NCBI RefSeq assembly: GCF_013141915.1
Contig: NZ_SROX01000007.1
Span: 248,001 to 312,000, forward strand
Source: Cupriavidus necator
Lineage (GTDB): Bacteria; Pseudomonadota; Gammaproteobacteria; Burkholderiales; Burkholderiaceae
DNA length: 64,000 nt
Direction of reading: 5' to 3'
Shown: positions 9,650-17,756 of the stretch, one piece after another
Position numbering within the stretch: the first letter of the stretch is position 1
How the letters are laid out: every line of letters begins with the position of its first letter
Made by a program: the position numbers and the translations under genes
The notes under the pieces: generated by a model
Told to the model about the DNA's origin: nothing
Database searches by the model: none
What the model saw: only the letters and a program-made list of their open reading frames with translations

Positions 9650-11947
9650 ATGAAGGCAGCCCCACACCATCGCCTGCGCCACGCCGGCACGATGAGCCTG
9701 CTTGCCGCCATCGCGCTGACTGCCGGCGCCGCGACGGCCGCAGACCGTCCGGCGCCAATTCATGACGCCGGCGCTGCCGCGAGCCCTGCTGCCCCCGCTG
9801 AGGCGCACGCTGCCGCGCCGGGGCGTCCGCGCATTTGCCTGGTGCTGTCGGGCGGCGGCGCGCGCGGCGCCGCCCATATCGGCGTGCTCAAGGTGCTGGA
9901 GGCAATGCGCATCCCGGTCGACTGCATCGCCGGCACCAGCATGGGGTCGCTGGTCGGCGGCGCCTACGCCACCGGAATGGCGCCTGCGGAGATGGAACGG
10001 CTGGTCGCCGGACTGAGCACCGACAAGCTCTTCAAGGAACGGCCGCCGCGCCAGGACCTGACCATCCGCCGCAAGCAGGACGACTACACCAACCTGATCA
10101 CGCCCGAGATCGGCGTGCAGGCAAGCGGCCTGCTGCTGCCCAAGGGCGCGGTTTCCGGCGTGCAGCTGGAGACGGTGCTGCGCCAGCTGGCCCGGACGCC
10201 GGGCTTCCGCGACTTCGACCACTTGCCGATCCCCTACCGCGCCGTGGCGACGGACCTGGTGGCGGGCACGCCGGTAGTATTCAGCCAGGGCGAACTGGCC
10301 AACGTGATGCGCGCCAGCATGTCGGTGCCGGGCGCGGTGGCGCCGGCGGAATACGAGGGTCGGCTGCTGGTCGACGGCGGGCTCACCGACAACCTGCCGG
10401 TCGGCGTGGCGCGCGCCATGGGCGCCGATATCGTCATCGCGGTGAACCTGGGCACGCCGCTGATGAAGCGCGAGGAGTTGACCTCGGTGATCGGCGTCAC
10501 CGGCCAGATGCTCAATATCCTGACCGAGCAGAACGTGCGCGCGTCGCTGGCCTCGCTGCGGCCCACCGACGTGCTGATCGAACCCGCACTGGGCGACTTC
10601 TCCGCGACCGATTTCGACCACCTGCCCACCACCATCCCGATCGGCGAGGCGGCGGCGCGCCAGGTTGCCGACCGCCTCGCGCCGCTGGCGCTGCCGCCGG
10701 CGCAGTATGCCGCGTTGCGCGCGGCCCAGCAGGCGGTGCAGCCGCCCGACACCCGCCCCGTCGACGAGATCCGGCTGGCCCCGCTGCATCGCGTCAATCC
10801 GGACTATGCGACCGCGGTGATGCAGACCCGGCCGGGCGAGCCGATCGACCAGGCTGCGCTGGACCAGGACATGCGCCGCCTGTTCGGCACTGGCGACTTC
10901 GAGCACGTCAACTACAGCTTCCTGGAAGAGCCCGGCAGGCGCGTGCTGACAGTCAATGCGGTCGAGAAATCGTACGGCCCCGACTACCTGCGCTTCGGGC
11001 TGGGACTGAGCTCGGACTTCCGCGGCGATGCGTACTTCAACCTGGTCGGCAGCTACCGGCGCACCTGGCTCAACGCGTTGGGGGCGGAATGGCGCACCGA
11101 CGCGCAGGTGGGCCAGACCTCGGCGCTGAGCAGCGAGTTCTACCAGCCGCTGGATACGCGCCAGTTCTTCTTCATCGCGCCGCGCATCGAGCTTGAGCGG
11201 CGCCCGGTCAATGTGTTCCGGGGCAGCACGCGCATCGCCACCTACGACGTGCGCCGCTTCGACCTCGCGCTCGACGTCGGCAGCCAGTTCACCAAGTACG
11301 GCGAGTTGCGCGTCGGGGTGCAGACCGGCTCGGAGCATGCCACCCTGAGCACCGGTCCGGCCTCGCTGGAACCGGGGCCAGGCAATATCCGGCGCGGGGC
11401 CATCACGGGCCGGCTCTTCTTCGACCAGCTCGACAGCGTCGACTTCCCGCGCTTCGGCTATGCCGGCGGCGTGCGGATCTATGCCTCGCAACCGGGGCTC
11501 GGGGCGGACCGCGAGTATGTCAAGGCACAGGCCGACGGCACCTATGTCCACTCGTTCGGCGACCACACCCTGTCGTTCGGCTTCAAGGTTGGCGGCAATC
11601 CCGGCGGCAATCCCCTGCCGCACTACGACCTGTTCCAGTGGGGCGGTTTCCTGCAGCAATCCGGCTACGCCACCGGCCAGCTGATGGGCGGCAACCTGCA
11701 GTTTGCGCGGCTGGTGTACTACAACAAGCTGGCGCGGCAGACCCTGCTCCAAGGCGTCTACGCCGGCTTTTCGCTGGAAGCTGGCCGCGTGGGCGACCCG
11801 CTGGTGCCGGGCAGCCCCACCGGGCTGCTCAAGTCCGGGTCGGTGTTCCTGGCGCTCGACAGCCCGCTCGGGCCGCTGTACCTGGCGTATGGCCGCGCGG
11901 CGGCCGGGGTCTTCAGCTTCTATCTGTACCTGGGCAAACCGTTCTGA
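9650..11947 (+). CDS. Patatin-like phospholipase fused to an outer-membrane barrel (type Vd autotransporter, PlpD-like)
   Basis: A 765-residue protein with this order: signal peptide (hydrophobic run 14-31), patatin domain (about 60-300), a POTRA-like linker (about 370-440) and a beta-barrel with aromatic alternating strands ending in Phe (YLYLGKPF). The patatin catalytic set is complete: oxyanion GGGARG (68-73), nucleophile Ser97 in GTSMG and Asp242 in VDGG. In PlpD of Pseudomonas aeruginosa this architecture (728 residues) secretes the lipase domain through its own barrel. Hence the predicted place is the outer membrane with a surface or released lipase. ATG 9650 starts the signal peptide. 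It is divergent from the small Cys-rich gene. Confidence 0.92.
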   Translation: MKAAPHHRLRHAGTMSLLAAIALTAGAATAADRPAPIHDAGAAASPAAPAEAHAAAPGRPRICLVLSGGGARGAAHIGVLKVLEAMRIPVDCIAGTSMGSLVGGAYATGMAPAEMERLVAGLSTDKLFKERPPRQDLTIRRKQDDYTNLITPEIGVQASGLLLPKGAVSGVQLETVLRQLARTPGFRDFDHLPIPYRAVATDLVAGTPVVFSQGELANVMRASMSVPGAVAPAEYEGRLLVDGGLTDNLPVGVARAMGADIVIAVNLGTPLMKREELTSVIGVTGQMLNILTEQNVRASLASLRPTDVLIEPALGDFSATDFDHLPTTIPIGEAAARQVADRLAPLALPPAQYAALRAAQQAVQPPDTRPVDEIRLAPLHRVNPDYATAVMQTRPGEPIDQAALDQDMRRLFGTGDFEHVNYSFLEEPGRRVLTVNAVEKSYGPDYLRFGLGLSSDFRGDAYFNLVGSYRRTWLNALGAEWRTDAQVGQTSALSSEFYQPLDTRQFFFIAPRIELERRPVNVFRGSTRIATYDVRRFDLALDVGSQFTKYGELRVGVQTGSEHATLSTGPASLEPGPGNIRRGAITGRLFFDQLDSVDFPRFGYAGGVRIYASQPGLGADREYVKAQADGTYVHSFGDHTLSFGFKVGGNPGGNPLPHYDLFQWGGFLQQSGYATGQLMGGNLQFARLVYYNKLARQTLLQGVYAGFSLEAGRVGDPLVPGSPTGLLKSGSVFLALDSPLGPLYLAYGRAAAGVFSFYLYLGKPF

Positions 11948-12012
11948 TGCAGGCTCCATGTGCGCCTGCCGTACCCCACCAAAGTTGTATGTAATGTCTT
12001 AATTCAAATGTC

Positions 12013-12089
12013 TATACTTTTGCTGTCACCAAGACCCCCTCTTGAATGACACCTTCCCCGGTCGCCGCTTCCCCAGCGGCGACTTTTTT
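12013..12089 (+). terminator. Strong rho-independent terminator, preceded by a -10-like element
   Basis: GTCGCCGCT (12061-12069) and AGCGGCGAC (12075-12083) form a perfect 9-bp stem followed by TTTTTT. It ends transcription after the patatin gene. TATACT at 12013-12018 resembles a -10 box, so a transcript of roughly 65 bases ending here (a small RNA) is possible but unproven. Confidence 0.8.
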
Positions 12090-12181
12090 ATGGGCGCGTG
12101 CAAGGGCGACGGCGCGCCTATAATTCCTGCCTCGGGCTGCACTTGCGGCCGCCTTGGCGCCGGTGTTTGCGCGCACCCTTC

Positions 12182-12616
12182 ATGCAGATCGACTTCCTCC
12201 ATTTCACGCCGTGGCTGTCGCTGGCCGGGGGGCTTGTTATCGGACTCGCGGCGGCACTGATGATGCTCGGGCTTGGCCGTATCGCCGGCATCTCCGGCAT
12301 CGTCGGCGGCCTGCTGCGGCTGCCGCAGGGCGACATCGCATGGCGCGTGGCCTTTGTCGTCGGGCTGTTGCTGTCGCCGTGGCTGGCCAACGCGTTCGAC
12401 GTCATGCCTGCAGCTCGTATCGACGCGGCCTGGACCGAGGTGCTGATGGCCGGGCTGCTGGTCGGCGTCGGCACGCGCTACGCCGGCGGCTGCACCAGCG
12501 GCCACGGCGTATGCGGGCTTTCGCGCGGCTCGGTGCGTTCGCTCGCGGCCACCGTAACCTTCATGGCGGCCGGCTTCCTGACGGTGCTGGTGCAGCGCCA
12601 CGGACTGGGGGGCTGA
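12182..12616 (+). CDS. YeeE/YedE-family sulfur transporter, N-terminal half protein
   Basis: A 144-residue membrane protein with about four hydrophobic segments and the signature [16 protein letters not shown], whose cysteines are implicated in thiosulfate passage in the related TsuA (YeeE). Together with the next gene, three bases downstream, it makes up a two-gene version of the eight-to-ten helix transporter. A TATAAT at 12119-12124, just after the terminator, could be its promoter. The start at ATG 12182 gives [17 protein letters not shown]. Substrate by family: thiosulfate or another reduced sulfur compound. Confidence 0.88.
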   Translation: MQIDFLHFTPWLSLAGGLVIGLAAALMMLGLGRIAGISGIVGGLLRLPQGDIAWRVAFVVGLLLSPWLANAFDVMPAARIDAAWTEVLMAGLLVGVGTRYAGGCTSGHGVCGLSRGSVRSLAATVTFMAAGFLTVLVQRHGLGG

Positions 12617-12619
12617 ACC

Positions 12620-13045
12620 ATGGGCACGCTGCTGGCATTGCTGGCCGGACTGGTGTTCGGCATCGGGCTGATTCTCTCCGGCATGGCCAATCCGGCCAAG
12701 GTGCTGGGCTTTCTTGACCTCGCGGGCGCGTGGGACCCATCGCTTGCCTTTGTCATGGCCGGCGCGATCCTGGTCGGCGTGGCCGCCTTCGCGCTGGCGC
12801 GGCGACGCCAGCGCTCCTGGCTGGGGCTGCCGATGCAATGGCCGGCGCTGGCCGCCGTCACGCCGCGGCTGGTGCTGGGTAGTGCCGCGTTCGGGGTGGG
12901 CTGGGGCCTGGCTGGCTTTTGCCCGGGTCCCGCGCTGGTCGCGCTGGGCGCCGGTTACGCCAAGGCCTGGGGCTTCGTTGCGGCGATGCTGGCTGGCATG
13001 GCGCTGTTCGAAGTGGCCGAAGCACTGACCGCGCGGCGGCGTTGA
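12620..13045 (+). CDS. YeeE/YedE-family sulfur transporter, C-terminal half protein
   Basis: A 141-residue membrane protein (MGTLLALLAGLVFGIGLILSGMANPAKVLGF...) carrying the second YeeE/YedE signature GLAGFCPGPALVALG with its conserved Cys. It follows its partner by three bases and must be co-translated. The DUF6691/YeeE split arrangement is common in proteobacteria, often near sulfur-oxidation or rhodanese genes; here no such neighbour is present, and an IclR regulator follows 92 bases later. Confidence 0.88.
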   Translation: MGTLLALLAGLVFGIGLILSGMANPAKVLGFLDLAGAWDPSLAFVMAGAILVGVAAFALARRRQRSWLGLPMQWPALAAVTPRLVLGSAAFGVGWGLAGFCPGPALVALGAGYAKAWGFVAAMLAGMALFEVAEALTARRR

Positions 13046-13137
13046 TGCACTGCAGCATGCAACCAGTGCTGGCCCCCGGCGGCCGACCGGTTTAACATTG
13101 CGCGATTATCGAACAACCGAGACCCACCCCGCCCCCC

Positions 13138-13986
13138 ATGGATGTTCTCCGCCCCATCGGTCTTGGCCATGCCCAGGCTGACACCGTCCGCGTTGCCCGG
13201 CCCCAGGCCGACCTGCTGGCCAGTTTCGCCGGCGACCCCAATTTCATGCTCTCGCTGGCGCGCGGGCTGACCGTGCTGGAAGCCTTTTCCGAACGCAAGC
13301 GGCCTCTGACGATTTCGCAAGTGGCGCAGCGTACCCAGCTGTCGCGCGCCTCGGTGCGGCGGTGCCTGTATACGCTCGAACAACTGGGCTATGTCAGCCA
13401 GCAGGACGGGCAATTCGCGCTGCGCCCGCGTGTGCTGCACCTGGGTCACGCGTATTTCTCGTCGACCTCGCTGGTGTCGTTGGCGCAGCCGATCCTGGAC
13501 AACCTGAGCGCGCGCATCCACGAGACCTGCACCCTGGCGATCCTGGACGGCACCGACATCCTCTACCTGGTGCGCTCCGAGGTGCAGCGCGTGCTGAACT
13601 ACTCGCTGGGCATGGGCAGCCGCCTGCCGGCCTACTGCACCTCCAACGGCCGGCTGCTGCTGGCGCACCAGCCCGCCACGGTGCTGGACGGCTTCTTCGA
13701 GCATGCCGAACTGCGCCCGCGCACGCTGCAGACCAAGGTCTCGCGGCAGGAACTGGAAGCGTGCTTCGAGCGCGCCCGCGAAGTGGATTATGTCATCGTC
13801 GATGAAGAGCTGGAGCCTGGCCTGCGCGCCATGGCCGTGCCGGTGCGCTCGGCCTCCGGCATCGTGCTGGCGGGGCTGAGCGTGAGCGTGCGCGCCGCGC
13901 GCGTCTCCGAGGCGGACATGATCACGCGGCTGCTGGCGCCGATGCGCGAAGCCGCCGCCGCGATCGGCCGGATGGTCGGATCCTGA
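13138..13986 (+). CDS. IclR-family transcriptional regulator (PcaR/PobR-like)
   Basis: A 282-residue regulator. The N-terminal winged helix covers FMLSLARGLTVLEAFSERKRPLTISQVAQRTQLSRASVRRCLYTLEQLGYV and the ligand domain follows (SLVSLAQPILDNLSARIHETCTLAILDG). The RGLTVLEAF start and the RCLYTLEQLGYV helix resemble beta-ketoadipate regulators such as PcaR. No aromatic catabolic genes are adjacent, so the target is unknown. ATG 13138 gives about 30 residues before the first helix; an internal start is possible. Confidence 0.87.
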   Translation: MDVLRPIGLGHAQADTVRVARPQADLLASFAGDPNFMLSLARGLTVLEAFSERKRPLTISQVAQRTQLSRASVRRCLYTLEQLGYVSQQDGQFALRPRVLHLGHAYFSSTSLVSLAQPILDNLSARIHETCTLAILDGTDILYLVRSEVQRVLNYSLGMGSRLPAYCTSNGRLLLAHQPATVLDGFFEHAELRPRTLQTKVSRQELEACFERAREVDYVIVDEELEPGLRAMAVPVRSASGIVLAGLSVSVRAARVSEADMITRLLAPMREAAAAIGRMVGS

Positions 13987-14046
13987 GCCTGCCTGCACGG
14001 TAGGTATCAGCCGCAGCGGGAACCGCGCCGGCATCGACGCGTCGTC

Positions 14047-14811
14047 TCAGCCGCGGTGCGCCAGTTCCAGCGCGAATACCAGCCGCTGCAGGAAGTTTTC
14101 CATGCGCCCGTCCGGATTGACGAACGCGCAGCCGAAGTGGTGGATCGCGCTGTCGTCGTGGCCCACCAGCCAGTGCCCCACCACCTGCAAGTCCACCTCC
14201 AGCTTGCCCAGCTCGCGGAAGTCAAGCCGGCACTTGGCCATCGTGGTGCCGATCGGCAGGTGATCCGCGGTCACGGTTTTTGAGCGCAGTCCCACGCCGG
14301 ACAGCGACAGGTCGGCGATATCGAGCCCCAGCACGATCTTGTCCGGCCGCGGCATCTCGCAGCGGTAGCCCTTGGTCACCAGCGTGCGCGCGCGGAAATG
14401 GCGGCGCCGCTGGAAGTGATAGAGCTTTTCCGGAAACTCGACCACAAAGGCTGGGCCATCGTCATAACGCGTGGCCGCCGGCTGGCCCACCATGAAATTG
14501 ACCGGCACGCCGCGCAAGAGCCCGGAGAACGCATTCTCTGTGGAAGTCAGCAGCGACATCCGCTCGGGCTCGGCGTTGCACCAGTCGAACACGAAGGTGC
14601 GGTTGACCGGATCGACATGCAGGATCGAGGTGACCAACTGGTGCGCGGTGCGGGTGCGCACGCTCAGCATGCACTTCTGCCACGCCAGGTCGCGCAGCAC
14701 CGTGCCGATCTGCGAGTTGTGGGTCAGCCGATAGCGGTCGTCCGTCGGCTTGGCTTCGGGTTCGGATTCGGCGCCGGTATCGGCTGGCCCGGGGGCGTCG
14801 TGCTGGTTCAT
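14047..14811 (-). CDS. YcgR-like flagellar brake protein with PilZ domain
   Basis: A 254-residue two-domain protein: an N-terminal YcgR domain (LRDLAWQKCMLSVRTRTAHQLVTSILHVD) and a C-terminal PilZ domain that binds cyclic di-GMP through FQRRRHFR (the RxxxR motif) and DLSLSGVG (the D/NxSxxG motif). By family it slows the flagellar motor when c-di-GMP is high. ATG 14811 (MNQHDAP) was chosen; the in-frame ATG at 14826 adds five residues. No flagellar genes are nearby, so it acts in trans. Confidence 0.85.
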   Translation of the reverse strand: MNQHDAPGPADTGAESEPEAKPTDDRYRLTHNSQIGTVLRDLAWQKCMLSVRTRTAHQLVTSILHVDPVNRTFVFDWCNAEPERMSLLTSTENAFSGLLRGVPVNFMVGQPAATRYDDGPAFVVEFPEKLYHFQRRRHFRARTLVTKGYRCEMPRPDKIVLGLDIADLSLSGVGLRSKTVTADHLPIGTTMAKCRLDFRELGKLEVDLQVVGHWLVGHDDSAIHHFGCAFVNPDGRMENFLQRLVFALELAHRG

Positions 14812-15027
14812 AGATTCACGCAACATCTGGAGAGGCGGGGAGCGCCGGCTACGGGGCAGCCGCAGGGGCAGGCACGCACCAGCCGGGGCCATCGGCGGCA
14901 CCGCCTGCCGGCGCGCCGCATGTTAAGCGCCTGCACCATTGGCCGGCAAGACCGATGATCTCACTTCGGCAAATCTGTCGCAGAACTTGAGAGCAGACTT
15001 ACGGGGGGTAGCGCTTACGTGGCTTTT

Positions 15028-15906
15028 TCAGGCCTGCGCCGGCGCCAGCGTGGCCTGCGCGCATTCGCGCAGCCATGCGAGCAAGGCTTGCCGGCGCGGA
15101 TCGTGTTCGAACGGCGCGGGCGACAGCAGGTGGTAGGCCGACCCGTCGGCGGCAAAACCGAACGGCGCGGCCAGCCGGCCGTCGGCGATCTCATCGGCAG
15201 CCATCAGCTGCGACGCCATGGCCCAGCCCAGTCCCGCCGCCGCGGCCTGCAGGCTCAGATAGAAATGCTCATACCAGGCGTCGCCGTCAAAGCGCAAGCG
15301 TGCCGCGGCATCGGCGCACACCGCCTGCCAGCGCTGCCAGGCCTCGGGCCGCGTATGCGTATGCAACCGCACCGGCGCCACCGCGACGCCCTGCGCCGGC
15401 TGGGGCCGGCACACCGGACCCACCTGCTCCTGCACCACCTCGCGCGCATGCCAGCGCGCATCGAAGGCGAAGTCGTTGCGCCGCAGCGCCAGGTCCGCAC
15501 CGCTGCGCGCAAAGTCGATTGACCCGCCCGCCGCCATCAGGTGCAGCGGAATGTCGGGATGGCGCGCGGCAAAGCGCGGCAGCCGCGGGATCAGCCAGCG
15601 CATGGCGATGGTCGGTTCGCACGACAGCACCAGGGCCCGACCCGGCGGCTGGGTGCGGATGCGCGCGGCTGCGGCGGCCAGCCCCTCCATCGATTGCGTC
15701 GCCGCCGCAAACAGCGCCCGCCCCGCCTCGGTCAGGAAGACGCCGCGGTTGCGCCGCTCGAACAGCGCCACGCCGAGCGTGTCCTCGAGCTGCCGGATCT
15801 GCCGGCTGACCGCGCCATGGGTCAGGTGCAGTTCCTCCGCCGCGCGGGCAAAGCTTTCGTGGCGCGCCGCGGCCTCGAAGAATCGGATCCATCCCAGCCA
15901 GTGCAT
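15028..15906 (-). CDS. LysR-family regulator (GcvA-like)
   Basis: A 292-residue LysR regulator starting MHWLGWIRFFEAAARHESFARAAEELHLTHGAVSRQIRQLE, with the GcvA-type helix-turn-helix and LFERRNRGVFLTEAG wing. It is divergent from the LysE-family exporter gene, with 132 bases between the starts. This is a classic regulator/exporter pair in which the regulator senses an amino acid and induces export. The effector is unknown. One copy of the origin-type 17-bp repeat lies in this shared promoter region. Confidence 0.9.
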   Translation of the reverse strand: MHWLGWIRFFEAAARHESFARAAEELHLTHGAVSRQIRQLEDTLGVALFERRNRGVFLTEAGRALFAAATQSMEGLAAAAARIRTQPPGRALVLSCEPTIAMRWLIPRLPRFAARHPDIPLHLMAAGGSIDFARSGADLALRRNDFAFDARWHAREVVQEQVGPVCRPQPAQGVAVAPVRLHTHTRPEAWQRWQAVCADAAARLRFDGDAWYEHFYLSLQAAAAGLGWAMASQLMAADEIADGRLAAPFGFAADGSAYHLLSPAPFEHDPRRQALLAWLRECAQATLAPAQA

Positions 15907-15967
15907 GGGTCAGTTTTTTTCACGGAAACGGGCCAGTATATATCGGTTGTGGCGGGTCCTTCCGCCA

Positions 15968-15984
15968 CGCAGAATTGGGTACGC
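15968..15984 (+). repeat. Outlying copy of the origin-associated 17-bp repeat
   Basis: CGCAGAATTGGGTACGC, matching the consensus CGCAGAAACGGGTACGC at 15 of 17 bases. It lies in the divergent lysR/lysE promoter region and is the copy farthest from repA (about 37 kb). Confidence 0.75.
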
Positions 15985-16038
15985 TTGGATCGCCAGACCG
16001 CGCGATCAGCCCCGAAACACAACATAACCTGACGCAAT

Positions 16039-16662
16039 ATGCTCCTTCTCGCCGAATCCCTGGCAGTTGCCGCAGTGACCGTGCTGGCCGTGGTCAGTCC
16101 CGGCCCGGACTTCGCCATGGTCACCCGCAACAGCTATCTGCATGGCCGTCGCGCCGGCCTGCTCAGTGCGCTGGGCATCGCACTGGGGGTGCAGGTGCAT
16201 GTGCTCTATACGATGTTCGGGGTGTCACTGCTGATGGCCCACGCGCATGGCGTGCTGACGGTGGTGAAGGCGCTGGGCGCCGCCTACCTCGTGTGGATTG
16301 GCCTGCAGACGCTGCGCAACCGTGACGCGCTGACGGTGGACCTGCACGGCGAACGCGCTCTGGGCCCGCTGGCGGCGCTGCGCATGGGCTTCCTGACCAA
16401 TGCGTTGAACCCGAAGACCACGCTGTTCGTCATCAGCACTTACACCCAGGTGGTGGATGCCCGCACGCCGGTACCGGTGCAGTGGGCCTATGGCGGGTTC
16501 ATGTCGGTGGCACACCTGGCGTGGTTCAGCGTGGTGGCCTGGGTGTTCACTGCGCCGGCGCTGCGCGCGGCCATGCTGCGGCGCCAGCGGCTGCTGGACC
16601 GCGCCATCGGCTCGGCCTTGTGCGCACTGGGCGTGGCGCTGGGGTTCAGCAACCTGTCTTAG
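16039..16662 (+). CDS. LysE-family amino-acid exporter (RhtB-type)
   Basis: A 207-residue inner-membrane exporter with about six helices. The family signature VVSPGPDFAMVTRNSYLHGRRAGLLSALGIALG is in the first third, followed by GAAYLVWIGLQTLR and FLTNALNPKTTLFV. By family it exports amino acids (homoserine, threonine, lysine and the like). It is divergent from the LysR gene, which likely controls it. Its 3' end overlaps the convergent thpR gene by 17 bases. Confidence 0.9.
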   Translation: MLLLAESLAVAAVTVLAVVSPGPDFAMVTRNSYLHGRRAGLLSALGIALGVQVHVLYTMFGVSLLMAHAHGVLTVVKALGAAYLVWIGLQTLRNRDALTVDLHGERALGPLAALRMGFLTNALNPKTTLFVISTYTQVVDARTPVPVQWAYGGFMSVAHLAWFSVVAWVFTAPALRAAMLRRQRLLDRAIGSALCALGVALGFSNLS

Positions 16663-17239
16663 GGTCCGGATCCGGGTCCGGGTCCGGCGCCGCCAGCGGC
16701 CAGGCCAGGCGCAGCAGGTGTTGCGGGCCCTGCGGACCCAGCTGGCTTTCGAACAGCACCAGCCGCGCCACGCGCCACGGCGCGCTGGCCAGCGTGCGGT
16801 GCGCATCGAGCCAGGCGCGCAGCGCGCTCTCGGGCACGGTCGGCTTGCAGCGAGCCAGGGTCACGTGAGGATGGAAGCGGCGCCGCTCCGGCAGGAAGCC
16901 GGCCGCGTCCGCCAGTGCCTGTCCCACCTCGGCGTGCAAGGCGCGCAGCGTGTCAAGGCCCGGACCGGGCGCCAGGCCCGCCCACAGCACCGACCCCGGG
17001 CCGCTGCGGAAGCGCCCGGTGCCATATGCCTGCAGCAAGAACGCCGGCGTGCGCAATGCCTCAAGCGCGGTGTCAAGCTGGTCGAGCGCGGCCTCGCCCA
17101 GGCCATCGCCGAGGAAATGCAGGGTCAGGTGCACCTGCGCGGGCGTCGCGGCCCGCACGCCGTGCGCGGCAGGAAGCGTGGACAGCAGTCCCGCCGCCTG
17201 TGCGGGCGGCACTTCCACCGCGATGAACAGGCGTGCCAT
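16646..17239 (-). CDS. thpR: RNA 2',3'-cyclic phosphodiesterase (ThpR/LigT, 2H family)
   Basis: A 197-residue 2H-phosphoesterase. It starts MARLFIAVEVPPAQ and contains both catalytic HxTx motifs, HLTLHFLG and HPHVTLARC. It opens 2',3'-cyclic phosphates at RNA ends. ATG 17239 is where the family begins. The C-terminus ends in an unusual Asp-Pro repeat (APDPDPDPDP) encoded by a short tandem repeat of GGATCC/GGGTCC-like units at 16665-16690, and the last 17 bases overlap the convergent lysE gene. The tail probably grew by repeat expansion after the domain ended. Confidence 0.9.
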   Translation of the reverse strand: MARLFIAVEVPPAQAAGLLSTLPAAHGVRAATPAQVHLTLHFLGDGLGEAALDQLDTALEALRTPAFLLQAYGTGRFRSGPGSVLWAGLAPGPGLDTLRALHAEVGQALADAAGFLPERRRFHPHVTLARCKPTVPESALRAWLDAHRTLASAPWRVARLVLFESQLGPQGPQHLLRLAWPLAAPDPDPDPDPKTGC

Positions 17240-17255
17240 GCCAGCGCGGCCGGCC

Positions 17256-17756
17256 TCAGTCCGCCGTGGCGGCGATGCCCTCGCGGCGCAGCAGGGCACG
17301 CTTGCGCTCGATGCCGCCGGCATAGCCGGTGAGCGCGCCGGCGCTGCCGAGCACGCGATGGCAAGGCACGATCACCGACAGCGGGTTGCGGCCGACCGCG
17401 CCGCCCACCGCGCGCGCATGCGTGGGCGGCAGGCCCAGCGTGCGCGCCAGTTCGCCGTAGGATGCGGTGGCGCCGCACGGGATTTCCAGCAGCGCTTGCC
17501 ACACGCGCTGCTGGAACGGGCTGCCGGCAAAGCGCACCGGCACGGTAAAGCTGTCGCGGCGGCCGGCGAAATACTCCGCGAGCTCGGCGGCGGCGCGGTC
17601 CAGCACCGCGGCATCGGCAGGGGGCGCGTCGCGGCTGTCGGCAATGCCGACGGGATGATACTTCTGCCCCGCGAAGAAGAGGCCGGTCAGGTGCCCGTCG
17701 CACGCGCGCAGCAGCACGGTGCCCAGCGGGCTGTCGAGATGGCGATAGCTGGTCAT
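17256..17756 (-). CDS. ogt: Methylated-DNA--protein-cysteine methyltransferase
   Basis: A 166-residue suicide enzyme that moves alkyl groups from O6-alkylguanine to its own cysteine. The active site IVPCHRV has the acceptor Cys132, preceded by the DNA-binding helix PFQQRVWQALLEIPCGATASYGELA. ATG 17756 overlaps the stop of the Ada-AlkA fusion gene (ATGA), so the two are translationally coupled and form one alkylation-repair operon. Confidence 0.93.
   Translation of the reverse strand: MTSYRHLDSPLGTVLLRACDGHLTGLFFAGQKYHPVGIADSRDAPPADAAVLDRAAAELAEYFAGRRDSFTVPVRFAGSPFQQRVWQALLEIPCGATASYGELARTLGLPPTHARAVGGAVGRNPLSVIVPCHRVLGSAGALTGYAGGIERKRALLRREGIAATAD

Noticed and set aside
9359..11959. Minus-strand open frame of 866 codons
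   Set aside because: Shadow of the patatin gene; no recognisable protein.
12182..13045. Frameshift splitting one YeeE/YedE gene
   Set aside because: Each half has its own start codon and conserved motif, and the two-gene form is common in proteobacteria.
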